DNA of 10,578 bases from assembly GCA_017962285.1 (NCBI GenBank), contig JAGCVR010000165.1:1-10578 (forward strand). Reading direction: 5' to 3'. The DNA comes from Muribaculaceae bacterium (GTDB taxonomy: Bacteria > Bacteroidota > Bacteroidia > Bacteroidales > Muribaculaceae). The notes below the pieces were generated by a model. The model saw nothing but the letters and a program-made list of their open reading frames with translations, searched no databases and was not told the origin of the DNA. Of the stretch, positions 7,149-10,578 are shown piece by piece. How positions within the stretch are numbered: position 1 is the stretch's first letter; each line of letters starts with the position of its first letter. A program made the translations under genes and the position numbers.

Positions 7149-8348
7149 TTGAAAACATATCTTGTAACAGGAGCCGCAGGATTTATCGGCTCGAATTTCG
7201 TGAAATATCTTTTGAAGAAGTACGACAATGATATTCGCATCATCATTCTCGACGCCCTCACCTATGCCGGCAATCTTGAATCGATTAAGGATGAGATCAA
7301 GCGCGACAACGTAACGTTCATCAAGGGCGATATAGGCGACAGAGAATTGGTGACACGGATTTTTGCTGAGAACGATGTGGACTTTGTGGTGAATTTTGCC
7401 GCAGAAAGTCATGTTGACCGCAGCATAACCAATCCACGTCTGTTTCTTGAGACCAACATACTCGGCACCCAGAACATGCTCGACTGCGCGCGGAATGCGT
7501 GGCTCACGGGCAAGGACGCACAGGGGCACAACGTGTATAAGGAAGGCAAGAAATATCTCCAGATTTCCACCGATGAGGTTTACGGTTCGCTTCACAAAGA
7601 CTTTGACCAACCCCAGCCGCTGAAGATTACCGACGACATCCGTGGCGTGATTGGCAACCGGACCGACATGAAGACCTATGGCGAGCACTTCTTTACCGAA
7701 ACCACCCCCATGGCACCGCGTTCGCCGTATTCAGCCTCGAAAACCAGTGCCGACATGATTGCCATGGCTTATCATGAGACCTATGGACTGCCGCTGAACA
7801 TAACACGTTGCAGCAACAATTACGGGCCTTATCATTTCCCCGAGAAACTCATACCACTTATCATAAAGAACATTCTCGCAGGAGAAAAACTTCCCGTCTA
7901 TGGCAAGGGAGAAAACGTGCGCGACTGGCTCTATGTGGAAGACCACTGCAAAGGAATCGACATGGTGCTTCGCCGTGGTAAAGTGGGTGAAGTTTACAAC
8001 ATAGGCGGCTTCAACGAAGAGAGCAACATCAACATCGTGAAGCTCACCATCGCCATCATTGTCCGCATTATGCGCGAAGAGCCCAGATATCAGGCACTTC
8101 TCAAGTGCAAAGTGGAAGACATCAACGAGGACCTGATCACCTATGTCACCGACAGTCCAGGGCACGATATGCGATATGCCATCGACCCGTCGAAGATTGC
8201 CCGCGAACTCGGATGGTATCCCGAAACGCCTTTCACCGTGGGAATTGAAAAGACAATCCGTTGGAATCTCGACAATCAGGACTGTGTGAATAACGTTACT
8301 TCGGGAGACTACCAGAAGTATTACGAAGAAATGTACGGAAACAGGTGA
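7149..8348 (+). CDS. rmlB: dTDP-glucose 4,6-dehydratase
   Basis: This cytosolic NAD-dependent short-chain dehydrogenase turns dTDP-glucose into dTDP-4-keto-6-deoxyglucose, the branch point for deoxy- and aminodeoxysugars. The start chosen is TTG at 7149, giving 399 residues beginning MKTYLVTGAAGFIG, which is how the family begins. The frame opens further upstream, but the other in-frame TTG (7110) lies inside the promoter -7 box, and there is no in-frame ATG between. Visible features are the Rossmann TGAAGFIG (7-14), LDALTYAGN, FAAESHVDRS, catalytic STDEVYG (140-146, with T141, D142 and E143), YSASK (Y194, K198), NNYGPYHFPEKLIP and NVRDWLYVEDH. An insertion of about 25 residues (roughly 148-181) between STDEVYG and FFTETTP, plus extra C-terminal length, make it longer than typical RmlB of about 350-360. 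The stop overlaps the next start by 4 bases (GTGA). Confidence 0.95.
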   Translation: MKTYLVTGAAGFIGSNFVKYLLKKYDNDIRIIILDALTYAGNLESIKDEIKRDNVTFIKGDIGDRELVTRIFAENDVDFVVNFAAESHVDRSITNPRLFLETNILGTQNMLDCARNAWLTGKDAQGHNVYKEGKKYLQISTDEVYGSLHKDFDQPQPLKITDDIRGVIGNRTDMKTYGEHFFTETTPMAPRSPYSASKTSADMIAMAYHETYGLPLNITRCSNNYGPYHFPEKLIPLIIKNILAGEKLPVYGKGENVRDWLYVEDHCKGIDMVLRRGKVGEVYNIGGFNEESNINIVKLTIAIIVRIMREEPRYQALLKCKVEDINEDLITYVTDSPGHDMRYAIDPSKIARELGWYPETPFTVGIEKTIRWNLDNQDCVNNVTSGDYQKYYEEMYGNR

Positions 8349-8749
8349 AACTGAAGCCACATATCATGGAATTGCCTCGGGTAATTGATCCTCGTGGCAA
8401 TCTTTCTGTAATTGAGAGCGACATCCAGGTCCCGTTCAAGATTGAGCGGGCATATTGGATTTATGATGTGCCGGGAGGAATGTTCCGAAATGGTCACGCT
8501 TTCCGCACGCAGCACGAGCTGATAGTGGCTCTTTCCGGCAGTTTCGACGTCGTCCTGGATGATGGCAGCGGTGAGCAGCGCTTTCACATGGCGCGCTCCT
8601 ATTACGGGCTCTATGTGCCGCCTATGACTTGGCGCAAGCTCGACAATTTCTCCACTAATTCCGTTGTACTTGTGCTTTCGAATACAAAATACGACGCTGC
8701 CGACTATATTGAAGACTATGAAGACTATAAAAGACAAATCTGCCAATGA
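8345..8749 (+). CDS. FdtA/QdtA-type dTDP-sugar ketoisomerase cupin, copy 1 (HAF variant)
   Basis: This small (134-residue) cupin is of the WxcM-like/FdtA/QdtA family, whose members isomerise dTDP-4-keto-6-deoxyglucose to a 3-keto sugar. The frame shows DPRGNLSVIE (15-24), RAYWIYDVPGG (35-45), GHAFRTQHE (50-58), ALSGSFDVVLDDG (62-74), GLYVPPMTWR (88-97) and NFSTNSVVLVLS, then a C-terminal tail of the YxxxDYIxDYxxY type. The family usually has HxH after the glycines; here H51 is kept but the second position is F53. The GTG at 8345 overlaps the rmlB stop by 4 bases, which favours it. An in-frame ATG at 8366 would shorten the protein by 7 residues and still keep the domain. It is paralogous to the next gene and shares the SGSFDV and DDG core. 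It could be an active isomerase of altered specificity, or a partner subunit. Confidence 0.88.
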   Translation: MKLKPHIMELPRVIDPRGNLSVIESDIQVPFKIERAYWIYDVPGGMFRNGHAFRTQHELIVALSGSFDVVLDDGSGEQRFHMARSYYGLYVPPMTWRKLDNFSTNSVVLVLSNTKYDAADYIEDYEDYKRQICQ

Positions 8750-9189
8750 CAAAGGAGAGCCACACCATATCCAGCATTGATAACTGCCGGCTTATTGAAC
8801 TGGACCGACACCATCACGAAAACGGAAACCTGACCGTGGTGGAAGGTTGCAACCAATTGCCTTATGAGCTCAATCGCGCATATTATCTCTACGATATCCC
8901 CGGAGGCGAAGAGCGTGGAGGACACTCCCATCGCGAATGTGCCGAATTCTTAGTGGCAATCAGCGGCAGTTTCGATGTTACAATAGATGACGGCATTAAC
9001 CAGCGAGTCGTTTCGCTCAACCGCCCTTACCGCGGATTGCTGATTGAACCAGGCATTTGGCGGGTTCTCCACAATTTTTCTTCAGGAGCAGTCTGCCTTG
9101 TGCTTTCGTCGCACCATTTCAGCGAACAGGACTATGTGCGCAATTACGATGAATTTCTTGAATTAACCGCTATAAAAAGAGAAAAATGA
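8746..9189 (+). CDS. FdtA/QdtA-type dTDP-4-keto-6-deoxyglucose 3,4-ketoisomerase, copy 2
   Basis: This second cupin of the same family has 147 residues and lies directly after copy 1 with an ATGA overlap. Motifs are GNLTVVEG (27-34), RAYYLYDIPGG (44-54), GGHSHRECAEF (58-68, catalytic-type H60 and H62), AISGSFDVTIDDG (71-83), GLLIEPGIWR and NFSSGAVCLVLSSHHF, and DYVRNYDEFLEL near the C-terminus. It keeps the HxH pair that copy 1 has lost, but at the usual DxRG position it has ENGN, with no arginine. It is the better candidate for the 4-keto to 3-keto isomerisation feeding the aminotransferase that follows. Product stereochemistry (galacto, as with FdtA, or gluco, as with QdtA) cannot be read from the sequence by eye. 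Its stop overlaps the next ATG by 4 bases. Confidence 0.9.
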   Translation: MTKESHTISSIDNCRLIELDRHHHENGNLTVVEGCNQLPYELNRAYYLYDIPGGEERGGHSHRECAEFLVAISGSFDVTIDDGINQRVVSLNRPYRGLLIEPGIWRVLHNFSSGAVCLVLSSHHFSEQDYVRNYDEFLELTAIKREK

Positions 9190-10310
9190 AGCAATACCCG
9201 TTTCTTGATCTGAAACTGCCGAATGCTCCATATATGGAAGAAATGCAGCATGCCGCCTGCAACGTGATTGCGTCGGGACGCTATCTGCGTGGAGAACAGA
9301 CAAGACTCTTCGAGCAGGAAATTGCCGACTTGTGCCAAGCGAAGTTCTGCGTGGCTGTAAGCAACGGACTGGATGCTCTGAGATTGATATTCAGAGCTTA
9401 CAAGGAATTGGGACTCCTTCACGACGGCGACAAGGTGATAGTGCCTGCCAACACATATATCGCATCTGTTCTTGCCGTCAGCGACAACGGATTGCAGCCC
9501 GTGCTCTGTGAGCCAAGCGAAGCGACAATGAATCTCGACACGGAAAAGGCGGAAAGCCTCATCACTCCCGATGTGAAAGCCATTATGCCCGTCCACCTCT
9601 ATGGCTCGCCATGCTGGGACGACACCTTTATCGAGTTGGCAAAGAAACACGGGCTGCTGATTATCGAAGACAATGCTCAGGCAATTGGGGCAAAGGCTTC
9701 ATGCACCGGACTGAACGGCAGCCGCATGACCGGAAATCTGGGACATGCAGCAGGGTTCAGCTTCTATCCCACAAAGAATCTTGGGGCGCTGGGCGATGCC
9801 GGTGCAGTGGTCACAAACGACGAACACCTTGCCGCCACAGTAAGGGCTCTGGCAAACTACGGGAGCGACCGTCGCTATCACAATATTTACAAGGGGGTGA
9901 ATTGCCGAATCGACGAGATTCAGGCAGCTATGCTCCGTGTGAAGATCCGGCACCTTGACGAGGAAACCCTCCGCAGGCAGAGAATCGCACAAATCTACAA
10001 CGAGACTATTGTTTCCAGCCTGGTCAAGAAACCCAATATTTATCCCACCGAAGAACAGGTGTGGCACCAATATGTGATTAGGGTAACAAAGCGCGATGAT
10101 TTCAGAGAGTATCTACTCGCAAACGGTGTGGAAACAGACATTCACTATGCCACACCACCCCACCGTCAACCTTGCTATACCCGTTTCGCATCGCAGCCGT
10201 TGCCCATCACCGAGGCCATCGCAAACGAAGTGGTGAGCCTTCCCATCGCACACGTCTCCGAACAGGATGCCCGAGAGATTGCCACGATTATCAACGGCTA
10301 TCAGCCTTGA
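9186..10310 (+). CDS. DegT/DnrJ/EryC1/StrS-family dTDP-3-keto sugar aminotransferase (FdtB/QdtB type)
   Basis: This 374-residue PLP enzyme is predicted to aminate C3 of the dTDP-3-keto-6-deoxyhexose made by the upstream cupins, with glutamate as usual donor, giving dTDP-3-amino-3,6-dideoxyhexose. Features in order are FLDLKLPNAPY (6-16), SGRYLRGEQT, VSNGLDALRL (58-67, PLP phosphate region), VPANTYIASVLAV (86-98), MPVHLYG (134-140), EDNAQAIGA (161-169, D162 near the PLP ring nitrogen), FSFYPTKNLGALGDAGAV with internal-aldimine lysine K197, NYGSDRRYHN, and NCRIDEIQAAML. All expected residues are present and the length is normal for FdtB/QdtB. An ATGA overlap couples it to copy 2. The assignment to C3 rather than C4 rests on the adjacent ketoisomerases. 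A cognate acetyltransferase (FdtC or QdtC) is not in this window. Confidence 0.92.
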   Translation: MKQYPFLDLKLPNAPYMEEMQHAACNVIASGRYLRGEQTRLFEQEIADLCQAKFCVAVSNGLDALRLIFRAYKELGLLHDGDKVIVPANTYIASVLAVSDNGLQPVLCEPSEATMNLDTEKAESLITPDVKAIMPVHLYGSPCWDDTFIELAKKHGLLIIEDNAQAIGAKASCTGLNGSRMTGNLGHAAGFSFYPTKNLGALGDAGAVVTNDEHLAATVRALANYGSDRRYHNIYKGVNCRIDEIQAAMLRVKIRHLDEETLRRQRIAQIYNETIVSSLVKKPNIYPTEEQVWHQYVIRVTKRDDFREYLLANGVETDIHYATPPHRQPCYTRFASQPLPITEAIANEVVSLPIAHVSEQDAREIATIINGYQP

Positions 10311-10340
10311 GTCCGTATTCTTTTGATTCAAGCAAAAAAG

Positions 10341-10370
10341 TTGGATTGATCTGCCCACAAATACCTTTGT
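10341..10370 (+). promoter_or_regulatory. Possible promoter downstream of the aminotransferase gene
   Basis: TACCTTTGT (10362-10370) matches TAnnTTTG and is preceded by TTG (10341-10343) with 18 bases between, one short of the usual range. No gene follows for about 200 bases, so this may be chance in A/T-rich DNA or the start of an untranslated RNA. Confidence 0.35.
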
Positions 10371-10408
10371 TTTTTCCAGAAATTAATGTGAAAAAATGTT
10401 TACGAGGC

Positions 10409-10498
10409 TAAAATAAGGTTAATTCTAATTCTCTGTGATTTAACAAGTTGCACGTTTATTCTTTCAGTTTCCAATCAATTAGAGTTAAAATAATGTTA
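10409..10498. repeat. Nested direct and inverted repeat pair
   Basis: TAAAATAAGGTTA (10409-10421) recurs as TAAAATAATGTTA (10486-10498), 12 of 13 identical in direct orientation. Overlapping these, TTAATTCTAATT (10419-10430) is inverted as AATTAGAGTTAA (10477-10488), 11 of 12 complementary, across 46 bases. It lies between two promoter-like boxes. Confidence 0.5.
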
Positions 10499-10549
10499 AA
10501 CATTAAGATTTTTTACCCAAAAGATTATGTTTTGTAAGAAATTTTACTT

Positions 10550-10558
10550 TATCTTTGC
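10550..10558 (+). promoter_or_regulatory. -7 box of a promoter at the right edge
   Basis: TATCTTTGC is a full consensus match. The nearest TTTG (10531-10534) is only 15 bases upstream, so the -33 element is uncertain. Transcription would start close to the window end and read into unseen DNA. The last bases (TTTTCATGGTATTAG) would be the first part of its leader. Confidence 0.6.
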
Positions 10559-10578
10559 ATCAGTTTTCATGGTATTAG

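Larger units (their letters stand above)
10311..10578. other. A/T-rich intergenic region running off the right edge
   Basis: No coding sequence is supported in these 268 bases. A/T content is much higher than in the genes. No clear intrinsic terminator follows the aminotransferase gene; the only candidate is a weak A/T stem, CTTTTG with CAAAAAAG, near 10321-10340. The region contains two promoter-like -7 boxes and a nested direct/inverted repeat, listed separately. Confidence 0.6.

Noticed and set aside
7731..8360. Open frame of 209 codons antisense to rmlB
   Set aside because: It is a shadow of the conserved RmlB coding sequence, with no domain and no promoter of its own.

Overview
The window looks like chromosomal DNA of a Bacteroidales bacterium, possibly Muribaculaceae, Prevotellaceae or Bacteroidaceae; I cannot go below order. 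The main evidence is several promoters of the Bacteroidetes sigma-ABfr type, with a TAnnTTTG -7 box and a TTG/TTTG element usually 19-20 bases upstream. Shine-Dalgarno sequences are absent or weak, spacers are A/T-rich, and the UvrA, Pgk, RF1 and RmlB sequences look like this group. No tRNA, rRNA, CRISPR array, transposase, phage gene or recognisable defence system was found.

Layout. Bases 1-2007 (+) hold the C-terminal two thirds of the excision-repair ATPase UvrA. It converges on pgk across a short dyad that could act as a bidirectional terminator. Next come two housekeeping genes on the minus strand, pgk (2085-3359) and prfA (3440-4549), each with its own clear promoter. A 604-base spacer follows. 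Its prfA-proximal part is a three-copy tandem repeat whose first copy forms part of the prfA promoter, and its distal part is rich in hairpins. Rightwards on the plus strand are a secreted metallo-beta-lactamase-fold hydrolase (5154-5903) and an exported protein joining a rhodanese domain to a phosphodiester-glycosidase-like domain (5976-7100).

The right third (7149-10310) is a tightly coupled sugar-nucleotide operon: rmlB, two tandem FdtA/QdtA-type cupin ketoisomerases, and a DegT-family PLP aminotransferase, joined by three 4-base stop/start overlaps. Together they would turn dTDP-glucose into dTDP-4-keto-6-deoxyglucose, then a 3-keto isomer, then a dTDP-3-amino-3,6-dideoxyhexose (Fuc3N or Qui3N type) for a surface glycan. 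The expected N-acetyltransferase is not in the window. An A/T-rich region with further promoter-like elements and nested repeats runs to the right edge, probably leading into the next transcription unit.

The points most worth a second look are the two cupins, which have lost different conserved active-site residues; the rhodanese/glycosidase fusion with an altered active-site signature; the promoter-embedded tandem repeat at prfA; and the corrected TTG start of rmlB. I found no convincing wholly new multi-gene system.
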